A DNA stretch of 64,000 nucleotides, taken from contig NC_034016.1 in the NCBI RefSeq assembly GCF_000346465.2, positions 17,210,063 to 17,274,062 on the forward strand, read 5' to 3'. The position numbers were made by a program, and so were the translations under genes. The DNA is from Prunus persica (Eukaryota > Streptophyta > Magnoliopsida > Rosales > Rosaceae). The number at the start of each line of letters is the position of its first letter. Position 1 is the stretch's first letter. The notes beneath the pieces were generated by a model. That model was not told the DNA's origin and did not search any database. It saw nothing but the letters and a program-made list of their open reading frames with translations. Positions 1 through 12,879 of this stretch are shown here, one piece after another.

Positions 1-3000
1 ATTCACGAATAACGTATTAAAGTAAGCAGTCTCGTTTTCCTGGTTCCTTCCAATCGTTAATAGAATTTCTCTAACTTTGAAAACATGTAAGAAACTAGTC
101 TTCCTATGGTCAAGTTCACACACATACTTAGAAAAACTAGATCTGAAAAAAAGAAAAAACACAAATTAGATTGAAAACAAACAAGAACATCATGCTATAC
201 GTTACACGTCAAAGTTAGAAAAAGCAGAGTCGAAGACGTGTTCATTTGCTCAAAATCAATTAAAGGCAAGCAAAAAGAAGAAGAAAAAAGTACAAAAATA
301 TAATATTATGCATGCATGACTGAGACAGTGTGACTGAAATGAAAACAAAATCATGCAGTCAAAGTCTGGAAGATGCACGAGAGAAGTAAGCACCACAAAA
401 GCTAGCTAGATATGTTACTTTAATGATAACTTTTTTTTTTCTTTTTTCTTTCTGCATAATATATATATATATTTTTTTTTAATTGTGGTTTTGGGTCGAC
501 AGACAGGACCAAGATTTTGAAGTTTGAAGAGAATACATTGGGAGGAACTGGCTGTAAAGAAACTTCACATGACTTGCGTGTGTCGGTCTCCAAGGTAAGA
601 ATATGTGAAATCAAACCTGACATGATCACAATTATCAACTATTTATTTTCCCTTTATGAGGGGAGCAACATGGAAGAAACTTGGGGCCCTTTTCCCAACA
701 ATACAAACATAATCTTTACCTAATTACTACTGATTACCAAAGGAACAAGAAAGAGTGATGTATAAGTCTCGATAAATTCTGACCGTTGATGTATAGTTGA
801 TTTTATATGCATTAAGGATCAGAAATCGTTCAACTCAACTCTATTTGTGAGAATATATGCTATATGCAATCACTTTTAAATTAGACGTATAATTCGAAAT
901 TTGAATCAGCAACTTGTTTTATGCTTTTTTTTTTTTTTGTTATTGTGTCCGATTATGGTTGTTGAAGGGGAAAAAGTAAAAGGATTACCCCCCATGTCAT
1001 TCAAGAGATTAATTCAAGTAGAATGACCATTAATTTACTTGATAATAATATTTATGTTTGAATGGTGGATCTCACTAGGCACTAGGTGTTGTTGGTTCCA
1101 ACCTCACTATTATAATAATTCAATTAAAGTCCGAAACATCGATCAAATCTCCAATGTCTTAATATTGACTAATAATTATACGCGTGTACCCATAGAAAAA
1201 CGATTTGAAAATTGAAATTATTGAATTTTCATGCTTTTTTTTCTATAGGTACTTAGAATACAAAAAACATGACTGCCGCACGAAAAGGGACAAATGAAAT
1301 GATGCCATTGTGAACTTGTGAATGGATGAATGTATGACCTTACTAGGTTACCCAGGTGAATCTAGACAAAACCACTTGGCTATGGCTAGCATTGAACCCA
1401 CAAGATAATGTTAAATTGTTAATGCCCCATCAAAAGTGGGTCTATCTGTTCTTCAAGTCATAATTTGAGGCATGTCAAGACAGAGTCTTCCATATCACAC
1501 CCTTCTTTGGTGGGTCATGAAGTAGGAGCCTTCCAACCATAAATCAAACCACCTATTTTGTGACAAATTATTGAATGTATTTGATACCAAAAAAAAAAAA
1601 ACTTTTTTTTGTAGAATTGTACAACATTCTTCCCAACTTATACAATTCGGATTCATTATAAGTTAAATCTAATTTAGTTTTGATTTTATTAAGCGAATCA
1701 TCTATTTCCGATATAGAATTATGTTTATTTTTTAACTGAACTATTATGACATTATGTTACACGATAACAACGAGTCTTACATAAATTTAAAAAGAATAAA
1801 CGGGGTTGAATTTGGAATTCTTTTTCCTTACAAATGACTTTGCGAGTTATATGATTGCAAAGACTTATGGGTAGGGGGAGATTGGCACCAATTATGGGAA
1901 GGGGAGAGAGAGGCAGGACATGTAGAGCGTCCATATCACTTTGCCGAAAGCTACAAAACAAAGAGAAGCAGTTGGGAAGCTGCAGAAGAAACTTTTGCAT
2001 CGAATTCTATGAGAGAGAGATGAGATGATGAGAAATGGGGTTTTGGATTTTTGCACATTTCACGGCTCAGAGACTTCAGAGACTGATCAGATCATTCAAT
2101 TCAATAATAATAGAAAACTAGGCAGTCAATGAAGTGGTGGATGGGTTCACATGGATTGCACATATTCATTGCAGAAACAGTCACAACAAAAGTATCACAA
2201 AGCCCTCATGTCCTCATATCCTCATATGGGGTCCTAACCTAAAGGCTCATCACCACACGGCTCCTCACCAAACTGTAAATTTTCTGCAGCAAAAAAACAA
2301 CAATTTAACCTTTCTTTTTCTTTTTTCTTTTTTTCAATTTTCAATGACTGAATAAATTGGTATTTGGAGTTTTAGTTTCAATGGAGTTTAGTGGGATAAC
2401 TCTATCTACAAAAGGGATGGAAATTGAGATCATTTCCTAGGCATAAATAGCGGTCCAATATTCAAGGGAGAAGAACAAAACAATAGTTTGATATGGCAGC
2501 TGACAGAAATATTAATTTTGAGTCAAGTTTTCCTTTTTTTCTTTCTCTATTGTCACTTTCAGGGGTGGAAGATTATGAGTCACTTCCTTAATAGACTTCC
2601 CATCGAAAAATCATGAATGATAAGTTATGGGATCACAATATGGGTCTCTATGAATAAGTTAGGAAAATAGTTAAGTTAATAACTTACATCTTCCGGTTTC
2701 ATTGCCCTTTATTCTATCTATCTGTTTGCATTATCGTGAAAAGAAGACGATGCAACACAGATATGCAAGTTTATCTTCCGAAGTAGAGATATTTCCTATT
2801 ATAGTCAAATATTAAGATTTTTTTTTAATTTTTTATAGGAAAGGAAAAACAACTACAACCGGAAACTACGAGCGCATGCAGGTCCAACTAAATCAAAATA
2901 AAACGGAATAGAACAACTTAGAGATAATTCATGCTCCCACAGATAGGACGGAGCAAGACCATGAACTAAACTTGCAATAGCATCAGCTGTGAAGTTAGCT

Positions 3001-4683
3001 TCCCGAATATTAAGATTGTTATTACAAGGGATATTAGCTGGAATCTCTACATTAATCATCTGTGCTAGCTTCTAGTATAGCCTATCGTTTTCCTTGATGG
3101 TAATTAATTGATATGGTATGAAAGTAAGTTGATCTCTGAGTTGGTGTGCACGTCATATTCCTACTCAAAATAAACTTTTGTTAATATTTTTATGAGACCC
3201 ATTAACGCAATAAGTGTGTTATCATTAGGTAAGTCACAGCAATTCATAGATTTACTAAATATTATGCACTGCCTTGTAGGGATGTTCAAAAGGTCATATA
3301 CAATTAAATTACTTCCTTAACTCCTACGTTTGGTGTACTTTCCTAGCAGCAAAAGGGCAAACAAAAAAAAATCCGCGCCCTTTTTCATTACAAGAAATTA
3401 TGTGAAACACAGATCTACGATGATAAATTTTGAGAATTTCAAAGGAAATTATGATATAATAATCAATATTGTTTAGAGGTTCAATCCGATTATTGGTTAG
3501 AGAATTTCTGGCCGCTTTTAGTTCTATTTCTTAATAAAGTTTGCCCTCGTATAATCGTAGTTCGATGAATGAATCGATAATAAACCAATTCGATAAGAAC
3601 TCAACAAGTTAACCACATCATCATGATAAAACAATGCCTTGAAGATGTCCTAATACCAGGAAATCAAACAAACTGATTAATACGCCTGCCTACAATATTT
3701 TAGGTATTTTTTGATACATTGAATTGGTTCAAAACAAATCCATTTGACTTTAAAAAAAAGAAAAAAAGAAATAGTTGCAAAAAGATCTCCTACATTTAAT
3801 CCTGCAACACCTAGAAAGATTAACAGGTAGGACTTTCCCAGTAATTTTGCATTCAGAGATCACACCTGCATCTTTCTGTCAATTATCTTATAAAGGAAGA
3901 AGATAATACTGCCTTATTGAGATCCAAATTTCCAGAAAAATCTTAAGCATGTTTTCCAAAACTTGGGTTATAATACTTCAACAGATTAGCATGATCACAG
4001 CACATTCTGAGGTGCAATGTTCCTGATTAAGATTACAAAAGGAGCCCAAAATAAGTAAAAATTATAAATATACATTTCCAAGATTAAAAAAAGGGGAAAG
4101 TGTATGGAAATAGGAGAGAAATAAAAGGATCCTATTCTGGCTAGTCTCAGCCTTTCCAGATGACCAAACTGACAAAAATTACTAATAATTCTCTCTCACT
4201 TCTTCTCTCTCATCTTTTTTTCTGAGATATAAATATGAAAACTGACTCATTCACAAGAGAGAACAGAGAGGCCCCTCTCACTCTCACCCACTTGGAATTG
4301 AATTCTTCTCTCTCTGTCTCTCTCTCTCTCTCTCTCTTTCCCTTTCTCTTTCTATTCAAAAACAAACGCTTCCTCTGAAATCTCTGACCCGATAGTTTAG
4401 TCACAAAATCTGCATGTGTACGTTGTTGCTTACCGCGTCCCATACATCTCTCTCTTTTTAATGCTAATATATACAAAACACCATCCATCCACAAAGAGAG
4501 AAAAAAGAGGCAGAAAAAGGCAGTTTTAAAAGACAGAGGCAGAAACTAAGCATCCTAGGCCACATCTCCTTACCCTTTTCCAAGTTTCCTGTTACTTTAT
4601 TTATTCATTCCCCAATTTTCTACACTCCCTCATTAATTAAAACAATTTTTTTATGTTTTCGGTTCCTTTCCTTCCTTCACATA
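1..4683. other. intergenic DNA, no gene recognised
   Basis: AT-rich sequence with homopolymer runs. The only open frames are short (under about 95 codons), lack recognisable domains and lack a convincing splice context. The last 500 bases are CT-rich (a (CT)n run lies near 4306-4338) and lead into the promoter of the RING gene. I see no RNA gene here. Confidence 0.6.
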
Positions 4684-4693
4684 TTATATATAT
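4684..4693 (+). promoter_or_regulatory. probable TATA box of the RING E3 gene
   Basis: A TATATATAT run lies about 180 bases upstream of the ATG at 4871. It is followed by a pyrimidine-rich stretch that would suit a transcription start near 4710-4730. Positional inference only. Confidence 0.45.
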
Positions 4694-4870
4694 GCTCCCC
4701 ACTTCTTGTCCACCACCTTTGTGAACATATTCCTCAATCAAGAGAACTAGTTTTGGCTTTGGTTTTGGTTTTGGTTTTTTTGGGTCCAAGAACTGGTTGA
4801 GAAGAAAGCCTGAGAGATCTGAAGAGAAGGGTTTGTTTCAAGTTTTGATCTTTTGGGTTGGTTGATTTAG

Positions 4871-5888
4871 ATGGCCATTGAAGCTCAGATGTGTTCAGAA
4901 AATCTTGGGTTTCCATTGTGTGGCTCACAGGATTGGATGGTAGACAATGGTTGTGGTGGCGGTGGGTTCAGTCACTTCTGTTTCAATGTTCAACAGAAAC
5001 ACCAACTTCAACAACAACAACAACAGCAACAACAGCAACAACAGCAACAACAACTACAAAACCAGCAGCAGATAAATCAAAATCTCTGCTTTGATACCAG
5101 TTTTCTGGTTCCCACTTTGGAAAACAACAATACTTGTAGCAGCATTATGGCCTCCTGTTCTCAAACTATGGAAGCTCAGGCTGCCAAGCAGAGACAAGAG
5201 ATTGATCAGTACATCAGATTACAGGTTAGAAACCAGATTTTTAAAGTACAATTTGTGATTATATGACTTGGGTTTCATCCAATTTACTTGAAATTGCTTT
5301 TGCTTTCATGGTTTTGGATTTGTTCTCAATTCCCATGTTTTTGTTTTTGTTTTTGAAAAACAGAACGAGAGATTGAGATTGGTACTTCAAGAACAGAGAA
5401 AACAGCAGCTTGCAATGCTGTTGAAGAAAATAGAGTCTACAACCCAAGTACTATTAAAGCAAAAGGATGATGAAATAACACAAGCAAACAGGAGAAGAAT
5501 GGAGCTTGAAGATTTCTTGAGAAAATTGGAGGCTGAAAACCAAGCATGGCAGAGAGTGGCACAAGAAAACGAAGCCATGGTTGTGTCCTTAAACAACACT
5601 CTAGAACAGTATAGAGAGAGAGTCTCGTGCTGTCTCATTAATGGGGCAGACGATGCAGAGTCTTGCTGTGATAACAGAGAAGAAGAAGAAGCAGAGAGTG
5701 ATGGTGTTGATTATGAACAGATAAGGATGAAGATGAAGGTTTGCAAAAGCTGTAATTCTCGGAGTTCGTGTGTCCTGTTCCTTCCTTGCAGACACCTTTG
5801 TTCATGCAAAGCTTGTGAGGCGGTTCTTGATTGTTGCCCTGTTTGCAGAACACCAAAGAAGGCCAGCATAGAGGCTTTGATTTTCTAG
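4871..5888 (+). CDS. BOI/SBP1-type RING E3 ubiquitin ligase
   Basis: Two exons, 4871-5224 and 5364-5888, joined in phase 0 across a GT-AG intron, give 292 residues. The N-terminal part holds a long glutamine run (about residues 44-60) coded by mixed CAA/CAG. Residues about 105-205 form the coiled coil typical of this family, starting near IDQYIRLQNERLRL. The C-terminal RING (about 245-280) has the spacing CKSC..LPCRHLCSC..CPVC, and the protein ends a few residues later, as in the BOI (Botrytis susceptible1 interactor) and S-RNase-binding-protein-1 families. Known members are E3 ligases acting in stress, cell-death and gibberellin responses; the substrate here is unknown. The ATG is the first after the TATA box and begins with a MAIEAQM-type start common in the family. 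The 3' UTR probably runs to about 6200. Confidence 0.92.
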
Positions 5889-8800
5889 GCTGATTTTCCG
5901 GGAAAAAGTGGAGAGAAAAAAAAGGGAAAGAAAGTGACTGAGAATTCTTGGTTTTAGCAGGATGATGTTAATGATGATCATTGATGATGGAGTGAACAGA
6001 ACCATTTTGGATACAGATGGTTTTTTTATTATTTTATTTTATTTTATTTACTTTTTTCCTTTTTAGGGTCTCTGAATTTAGATTTTAGTTTGTACTTTAG
6101 ACGACCAACAACCCAATTGAACAGAAAAATACGGCACAGAGCATCTTTTTCCTTTCCTGGAGGGTGCTGCTTTTTCCTTTTTCAATATTTTTGCTTCTCT
6201 TTTTCTGTCAATGGTGGATTGATTTGATTATTCATATCAGATTTGTACACCAACTATTTTGCATTTGGCAGGTCATCAATTTGCATTGACAGATTTCATT
6301 GAAAGAAATGTCAGATAAAAAAAACATTTTCATGCACAAAATAATAATTTTTATTTAATTTCTTGCAAAGTCAATGAAAGTTTTTTAAAGCTAAAAATTA
6401 GCAGCTAAACTTTGTAAACCAGGGACTTGGATCTTTTGCTTGTTTTGAGACTCACTTGATGGTGATATAAAATTCACATTGAAACTATCTAATAAGGAAA
6501 AAAAGAACATCTTTTTTTAAAAATTTTTATAGTGAGCAAACAAAAAGTCAAGTCGGCATCTTAAACATGTGGGGATGGAGTTTTTGGAATTTCTTTAGGT
6601 CCACATTATCATATAGCCGTCGTTCGAATATGCATCATAATCGCCAAGCATAATATGGTCCATCTTCTACACGTTTTACCTTTCATACTTCTCCTAACAG
6701 CCTCTTGTTCAAGCTAAGAAATTTCTCTTCTATTCCAAGATTTTCAATATTGTTAGGTACTTAAGTCGGTTGAGCGCAAGGACGGACTCGAGATTTCAGG
6801 ATAGAATGGGCTAAATTTATCTAACGTGCAAACCTACTGAAAAAATTAAAAAACTCAACGATATAAGTGAATCATTTAGAACCAAAAAAAAAAACACCTA
6901 ACTAAGAGTGAAACATTCACTTCAACTTAACAAAAAAACTTCATTAGCTATGAGTGTTAAAGAAGTTTTTTTTTTCTTTTTGGATAAGCCCAATGCATGT
7001 TCAACCTAGGAATTGAATTGGGGTTTGAGCTTTGGCATCCATCCATAATACCAAAAGAAGAATATATATATAATTTGACCTGAGTGCGTTGTTTGGTAGA
7101 AGAAAGAGAATAGGTTAGAAAAGGGTATAATTGAGTTTTGATTATAAAAAAATATTTTAACTTGGTGGTAGGTATGCTACATGTATTTTGCTTCCATGGT
7201 CCGTCCCTGGTTGAGAGGGGTTTTAGAAAATTTATTTTCGAGAGTCATTTCAATCTTTCAGCTCAAGTTATTTGGAAAGTTTTACTCATGTCTGCTATAT
7301 TATTAGAAAAAAATCTCTTTACAGTCTATATCTTTTGTATTCTTATTAATCTAATTAAAAGTTATTAAAAAAATAAATAGGCTATAATAAAAGATTAGTC
7401 AAAAGTGTATTGTCATATAGTGGATTTGTTGTGTTTTTATTAGGGTCGAACACATTGTATCGATTCATGATGATAAAGTGCATATATTCACAACTAGTTA
7501 ATTTTTGGTATAAACACAATAATGAAAGCTAAAAAGATGAGATCATTCGAATTAATTTCCACTAAGATTTGGATATGCTCAAAATACTTTGTATCATGCC
7601 ATGTTAAATGTGCCATAAAATGGAAAGAAGAAAAATTGGTAGTTTCGAAAATTAATTAAATAAAATAGTTGGAAGTAATTGAAGGTTTGCGTTTTGGGCA
7701 AAACAAAAAAGAAAGTAAAAAAGAAAAGGGGTAAGCGTTGACGGGAGATTCTGGTGCTGTGGTCCTCCTAGTTATCCGCTGTTTACAGTAGTAGCCGTAC
7801 AGCGTTTTTCTTTCTTCTTTTTTTTTTTTGAACTTTTTTTTATTATTTAAAATTTATCTGATGTGGGGCTCTGATTCAACTTGTTGTGGGTGCAATCTCA
7901 TTTCTGTGATATTTCTCTCTTCTTTCTGTGTGGGGCCCTTTTCACGATTTTGTGAGGACAATTTAATAATAGTAGGCAGAGATTTCGATTCGCGGGTTTG
8001 CTGTTTTAGGAGAAATTGAAATAGGAATTCTCTTTCTCTTTTGTGTACGCCAAGCATAATGGTAATATCTCAATTTGATGTTACAAATTCATTTCAATCA
8101 TGACACATATCGAGTTTTTTATTATATAAAATTTAGAATTATATTTATAATTCAGTTAAAAAACAATAATACCGAGGACCGATACAAACTAACAACAAAT
8201 GACCATTGCAATAACGATCATGTGGTTCCACTAACGATCATGCATAATCGAAGAAATTCTGGCACATGCATCTCAACAAAAATTACAAATTCAGAATAAT
8301 AAAAAAAAGATAAAATTAAAAAAAAATCAAACCATAACAATACAAAATCTCTTAATTTTATTAAAAGAGGTTTCTAGTTCAAATATAAACGAGAAAGTTT
8401 TATATCTATAAAAAAAACTCAAGAACTTTACTTTGTGAATTATTGGCGTATGCATGCTTTATAATCTAGATCATGTATCGAAGATAAGATGTCTTTCCAA
8501 TGAACCCAACGTACGAATGCATGCACTTGTAATAATTACTCAAGAGCATGTTGCCTCTGACAGTAACGTGACAGATACCTATAAAATTAGCAAGACTCTA
8601 GGCTGCTGGAAAAATATCAAGAAGTGATATGTCAACAGTTGAGAAAATGCAGCTAACTTACAAATTAAGCATAGAGTTAGTAGCTAATGTAATTTTTTCT
8701 CCCTAATACATTATTTTTCAGATGTTAATAGGATTCATTATAGTCAACATGATGCACAAAGACGATACTAGATTTTAACATAATTTTTTATAACAAGAAT

Positions 8801-9770
8801 AAGAATACTATGAGGTCAAACGATATCGATATTGTCAATTTACTTCATAATTTAAAATAAATAAAAATACGCAAGTGGAAGTTTAAATTACAAGGAAGAA
8901 AAGTTTCTCAATCACAGGAATTCAAATCAGAGATCACTAATCTACAAATTAAGACTTTTTTCGTTTGATTAGATCCGTTGGTTACCTCGTAAACCTTTTT
9001 TTTGGGTTCAACATATGGCTCAATTTACGCCATGTTGTTTGCAAAAAGAGGCCCCAAGTGTCTTTGAGTGCCTATCTGATTTTCTACCTTTACAAATTCC
9101 ACCTTTTTTTTCTTTTTAGCTGCTAAAAGTCATATTAGATTGAAGACAAAAAGAAAAAAACCAGTGCAAATTCCACATTAGACGCATTGGCTGAACTAGG
9201 TAGAGGGCTGCTATGGGCTCTAGCCTAGGTAACTTTTTTTAAAATTAAAATAAATTATATGTATTTTAATATTATTCATCCTATAAAAGCTTAGCATAGC
9301 CCACTCAAATGTAGCCTTGTAATTCGTTGTTCACTCAATTTTGTAGGCCTATAATTATCTTATATTCAATTTTGTAGGCTTATAATTATCTTAATAAACA
9401 CTCATGATTTTAACTCTTTATCTTTTATTTTTTTATCCCAATGTATACTTTGATTTCTAAAAAAACCTATAGAAACAATAAGTACCCAAAAAATATTGGT
9501 TATTAAAGTTTAAACTAATAGCTATAGCTAGCTTACCTATTGAAAAATTTCTAATTCCGGCCCAAACAATGTCTTCACTCTGTCGACATTGCAGATAACT
9601 GGATATCATTGCTTGGATGGGCAGCAGTCGAGACTATTTTGGATGCGGAATTTACATTTCCATAAATGATTACTGCTATGAACTGGTGCAACAAAATAGA
9701 ACCATTTGTGTAGATAAAGGTTAACCATTTAACATAAAGCAAATCAAGTAATGCAAATCGTTAAGCCAAT
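5889..9770. other. intergenic DNA, no gene recognised
   Basis: After the 3' UTR of the RING gene, about 3.5 kb of AT-rich DNA carries only short open frames without domains. A stretch near 6755-6800 resembles a decayed tRNA-like A box, but this is too weak to call. The last 200 bases are probably the 3' UTR of the minus-strand NicO gene. Confidence 0.55.
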
Positions 9771-9989
9771 CTGATTTCCACCATAAAAGAATTACAACTG
9801 TAGAAAGGTTGCCCCTCTATATTAAAACTGGAAAAAGCTTTTAAAAGAAAATATGATGGTACTCTCACTGAGAAATGGTGCTGCGCAGATGAACTTTTGC
9901 TCTAAACAAATCGAATAATCCTTCTAAGATCTTTATCTAACACTCATGGAGAAGCCTGCGAAATGTGAATCTTAATTCGGTCAAAAATA

Positions 9990-12713
9990 CTAATACAGGC
10001 TATACCCGAAGAACTGGCTGATGATTATGGCAAACCCGAGAGCAATTGCAACCAGGGAAGATGCCCATGTTAGCTTCTCTGTTATTCTGGGAACTCTATC
10101 CTTTAGTGCCTGACTACATGAGCCTAGAAAGACTGTATAGCTTCCCATTGCAACCACGGTCCCAACTAAAAACATAACCAGAAATGCAGCACCAGCAATG
10201 CGAGATGGCAAGGCAAGCGCGGGTAAGACCATCATCAATGCATCTGGCTGCAGCCCATGGACAATTCCAGTGGCAAAAGTAGCAAAGCCAATCTTCTTCT
10301 TCCCAACTGTAGGGGTTTCTAGAGATTCATATACACTAACATCACACTCGCCATTCTCTAAGGCAACGCAAGGACTTGGGACTTCTGAAGCTTCCTTAAT
10401 GCCCATAGCACCAATAACTAGAAGAGTAATGCCCACAACTCTTGTGCCCCAGGTTCGGATGATTTCAATGTGAAGCCGATCCTTTAGCAGTAGAAATATT
10501 AAGCCAAAGATAACCTGGCCAGCGTCATGACCGCATCCCCATAGGGCTCCAACTAAAGCACTTTCAATGCGGGTGCGTCCTATTGAGAGTGGAGCCAAAG
10601 CAGCTAGGTGGTCAGGCCCTGATAATGTGTGTAAACAACCAGCAAAGAAACCAGTCCATGCACTACTAAGTAATTCAGTCTGGATCAGTCTTCTCCCAAT
10701 AGCAGCAGCCGGGCTACCTGTCTTTGTTGCAGTTTGAAAGGATGCAAAAGCTGCTGGTGCAAAAGCTGGTTGTATTAAGATCAAAACAAGAGCAGAAAGC
10801 ACAACAAATGCCCCAGTGGTGATGGCCTGGACATGTTAGGAATATAAACGTAAGTTATCTGGTCAAAATAAATGGATTAATGGTTGCATGTGAAAAGTGA
10901 AAGTAACTGTAGGTGGGAATTTGCAGCCCCACCTCCACGCCAAAAAGAAAGAAACAATATATTCTCAAAGAATATTTTGATATAACTTATAAATTTCATG
11001 TTGATAGTAGTTGTAAATCAAATACGAAACTGCCATGGGGTAAGATATAATTGCACCGATGCACACACTTGGACAATAATGAAAACTTGTCTAGACAGTA
11101 TCATCTACGTTCCTACTCCAATCCATGATTTCTATCATAGTGACTCCCTGTTAAGATCCACAGTCCTCTTCTAAAGATTAGATTTAAAACTTACCCTGAG
11201 GGTGCAACCAAGTAGACAAGAAGTTAATAAGAGAGAATCCACTTGACTTGCTGGTAGTTTTGGTATTAACTGTTATGAGATAGCTTGTGTTTAAAGTTCC
11301 ATCCAGTTTCAATATCTTGCTTACCAATATAATAAGTCGTCAAATTTTGAATATAATGTCTGAAATTTCCTTGTATAAAATCTGAAAATTGTTGAAAATA
11401 TGAAACGTGAACACAGCCGTATAGCAATCATTTGGAAACTTTGAAAATCTCAGTGCACCCTTGCAGTCTTACAGGGGATAGGTTACTCCAGAATACTGAC
11501 TGTTACACCTTCGAAAAAACTGTTGAACTTGGCTCATATTACCTTAATGAAAGCATTTGAGACCAACAAAAACACCCAGACCTATACTAAAATCCAACAT
11601 TGCTAATCTAATGAAGCTACCTACATCCAATCGACTGGTCGGTACATATGCGAAATTCCCTAATTTTGTTCCTTTCTTCCGGCCCCCCATGTCAAAGCTT
11701 TGCTGCTAGTGGTTAGTGAGACGAGCTTCAGCCCTAGGACTCCAGTACCATGCCAACTAAGCTATGCTAAGTTTTTAAAAAGCACAGAGAGTTGAGAGGC
11801 TTTGTGTTGGAATTGAAAATTTTTACTGACTTATTTCTCCAGGCAGATAAGAGGACTTAGCTACAAAATACTAAACACGTATACCATTCAGTTCTCCAAC
11901 CGCCTGGAATCCAAAAGATTACTATGGATTATGGATAGGACCAAACTTGACTGTAAGAAATGCATTCTCTTCGAGGACCCCAAAGTCAAATTGGTTGATA
12001 ATCAAATTTTTGGCAGTTCGAACCACCAAAGACAATCCTTTCAGCCATAAAAAATTGTAAGAGAGTTTACTACAACAAATGAGGCCGCTACTATTGCCTA
12101 TATGGACGTGAGCTGATAAAGAATGATGGGACATTACCATCTCATATAGGCATATTCTGAAATACAAAGATGATGGCAGATTTAGAGGGCAAAAATAACT
12201 ACATTGAATTAAAAGATAACTCTTTAGAAAATAACTAAACATTCGATCGCCCATGAAACCAATTGTTTGCAATTTCAAAACATGATTGCAGCAAAAACAA
12301 CAAAAAAGCCCCCACAAATTTTTTTAAAAATCAAATCAAATATTTTTTATTTATTTATCAATTTCTTTCAATAGAACGAGAGATCATAATACCTTGCGCT
12401 GCTTAGAAGCCCCAGTTGCGATCTGATTGAGAAGCTGGTATTTTGGCTCCGACCCATTTGGAGACTCGGCCCGGTTCGACGAGAGATACGGCAAAATGTT
12501 CGACGGCGCTGATGGAGGAGGAGAAGAAGAAGACAGTGGAGATGGGTTTTGACGTTTGCAGGAAACCAAGCTGACCCGTCTGAGATTGGGCAGTTGGGAA
12601 GCGGGGAGGTTGAGTTTTCCCGAGTCAATGCGACCGAGTCGATGGAGAAAAGGAGAGGGTTTTAGATGAAGTTTCAAAGGGGTTGGGGATGAAGAGGACA
12701 GAAGCCTTTCCAT
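9990..12713 (-). CDS. plastid NicO-family membrane transporter (high-affinity nickel-transport-like)
   Basis: Read on the minus strand: exon 1 is 12713-12393 (107 codons) and exon 2 is 10826-9990, joined in phase 0 across a 1566-base intron, giving 385 residues. Residues 1-100 are rich in Ser, Pro and Leu with few acidic residues, as in a chloroplast transit peptide. The rest is polytopic: a hydrophobic segment at about 112-130, then the NicO signature region with HTLSGPDH (His173, Asp179, His180), a GCGHDAGQ motif, and HGLQPDALM further on. Such His/Asp motifs bind metal in nickel/cobalt transporters. Arabidopsis has the same type of protein (At2g16800, At4g35080, from memory), predicted in plastid membranes; the true substrate is not settled. 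The start is the first ATG after a (GA)n 5' UTR on the sense strand. No additional conserved exon was seen in the long intron. Confidence 0.88.
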
Positions 12714-12717
12714 GGCT

Positions 12718-12721
<4 letters not shown>

Positions 12722-12748
<27 letters not shown>
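12722..12748 (-). repeat. (CT/GA)n tract in the NicO 5' UTR
   Basis: A CT-dinucleotide run on the plus strand, GA on the transcript strand, lies just upstream of the NicO ATG. GA tracts in 5' UTRs are common in plants. Confidence 0.7.
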
Positions 12749-12749
<1 letters not shown>

Positions 12750-12879
12750 ACCTCTTTGTTCTCTGTGTGTCTGTGTAAGGGTTTATATTTGGGAGGTAAA
12801 GAGAATTTGGAGAGAGAGGGAGAGGGAATGTGGTGAAGAAGTATAACTGAAGAAGATAAGCTCTGGCTCAAAACTCAGA

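Noticed and set aside
4891..5094. Open frame overlapping the glutamine tract, rich in Thr
   Set aside because: It is the shifted reading of the CAA/CAG repeat inside the RING gene exon 1.
10198..10473. 91-codon plus-strand frame inside the NicO gene
   Set aside because: Antisense shadow of conserved NicO coding sequence; no domain.
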